Of a DNA stretch of 64,000 bases, positions 63,831 to 64,000 are shown in pieces (the first letter of the stretch is position 1; each line of letters opens with the position of its first letter). The notes beneath the pieces were generated by a model that saw nothing but the letters and a program-made list of their open reading frames with translations, made no database searches and was not told the origin of the DNA. A program made the translations under genes and the position numbers. The stretch is from an uncultured Methylococcaceae bacterium (GTDB lineage: Bacteria; Pseudomonadota; Gammaproteobacteria; Methylococcales; Methylomonadaceae): the NCBI GenBank assembly GCA_903945605.1, contig CAJAWH010000056.1:1-64000 (forward strand), written 5' to 3'.

Positions 63831-64000
63831 ATGGATGAAAAGATAAATTTTAATTTGGCACAAGCCAGCACTTGGAAACGTATTTTCTTTATGCTGATCT
63901 TTTTGGCTATTGACAGTGTGGTGCGGATGCTACTGATGCTGGTAATTGTCGTACAAGTGGCGACAGTCCTGTTTTCCGGCACCCCTAATGCGAATATCCT
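63831..64000 (+). CDS. DUF4389 membrane protein (start only, cut by window edge)
   Basis: The first 56 residues are visible. A short polar start (MDEKINFNLAQASTWKR) is followed by two closely spaced hydrophobic segments and FSGTPN, the pattern of DUF4389 proteins in which a membrane pair ends in a F-G-x-P-N loop. Function is unknown. The gene runs past the window. Confidence 0.75.
   Translation, partial: MDEKINFNLAQASTWKRIFFMLIFLAIDSVVRMLLMLVIVVQVATVLFSGTPNANI

Overview
The window looks like chromosome of a gammaproteobacterium of medium GC content, most plausibly a methanotroph-type member of the Methylococcales. That placement is an inference. It rests on gene orders typical of gammaproteobacteria (tRNA-Leu/tig/clpP/clpX, aroK/aroB/damX, dapF/DUF484/xerC, dnaB/alr), a C30-type carotenoid desaturase, a gnd-zwf-pgl block, a proton-translocating transhydrogenase and a lone soxB. 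No methane or methanol oxidation gene lies in the window, so the group is not proven.

Layout. 0-2 kb: an AT-rich DUF262/DUF1524 defence-type gene. 2-4.7 kb: a tight minus-strand operon ogt, xerD, lpxA-like, Nudix. 4.8-8.5 kb: nhaD antiporter, divergent from a sulfite reductase hemoprotein gene and DUF934. 8.5-10.6 kb: a type III-like adenine methyltransferase gene broken by several frameshifts, then repeat-rich spacer. 10.6-14.9 kb: dedA, clpX, clpP, tig, tRNA-Leu. 15-22.3 kb: radical SAM protein, carotenoid desaturase, ComEA-like protein, hemE, a C5 DNA methyltransferase, a short DamX-like ATPase, aroB, aroK. 22.6-25 kb: rpmE, exonuclease III, AmpG-like permease. 25-28.6 kb: IS3-family debris and pntB/pntA. 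29-33.3 kb: glucokinase and a large phosphorylase-kinase-alpha/GH15-like protein. 33.3-36 kb: a repeat-rich spacer and an unrecognised 612-residue membrane/coiled-coil protein with five copies of a 15-residue motif. 36-40.6 kb: a Fur-box-controlled envelope protein, a Fic protein, a truncated second copy of the envelope gene's 5' end with its Fur box, and a secreted multicopper oxidase. 40.7-45.2 kb: yicC, divergent from rph, rdgB, a sugar-kinase-like phosphotransferase and an EamA transporter. 45.3-49.4 kb: dnaB, alr, soxB. 49.5-53.2 kb: gnd, zwf, pgl. 53.3-57.4 kb: VanZ-like protein, H-NS-like protein, N-carbamoylputrescine amidase, a small periplasmic protein, an aldose-epimerase-like protein and a MerR-like scrap. 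57.4-64 kb: a Pat-type acyl-CoA synthetase/acetyltransferase, a dapF-DUF484 fusion, xerC, DUF2333 and the start of a DUF4389 gene.

Together the genes serve central carbon and NADPH supply (gnd-zwf-pgl, pntAB, glk), protein quality control (tig-clpPX), cell wall and aromatic biosynthesis (alr, dapF, aroKB), chromosome-dimer resolution (xerC and xerD), sulfur metabolism (sulfite reductase, SoxB) and metal homeostasis (Fur boxes, multicopper oxidase).

The most unusual items are the repeat-motif scaffold-like protein at 33901-35739, the duplicated Fur promoter flanking fic, the dapF-DUF484 fusion, and a C5 methyltransferase in the position that dam occupies in enteric bacteria next to a DamX homologue lacking its SPOR domain. 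No complete new multi-gene defence system or CRISPR array was seen.
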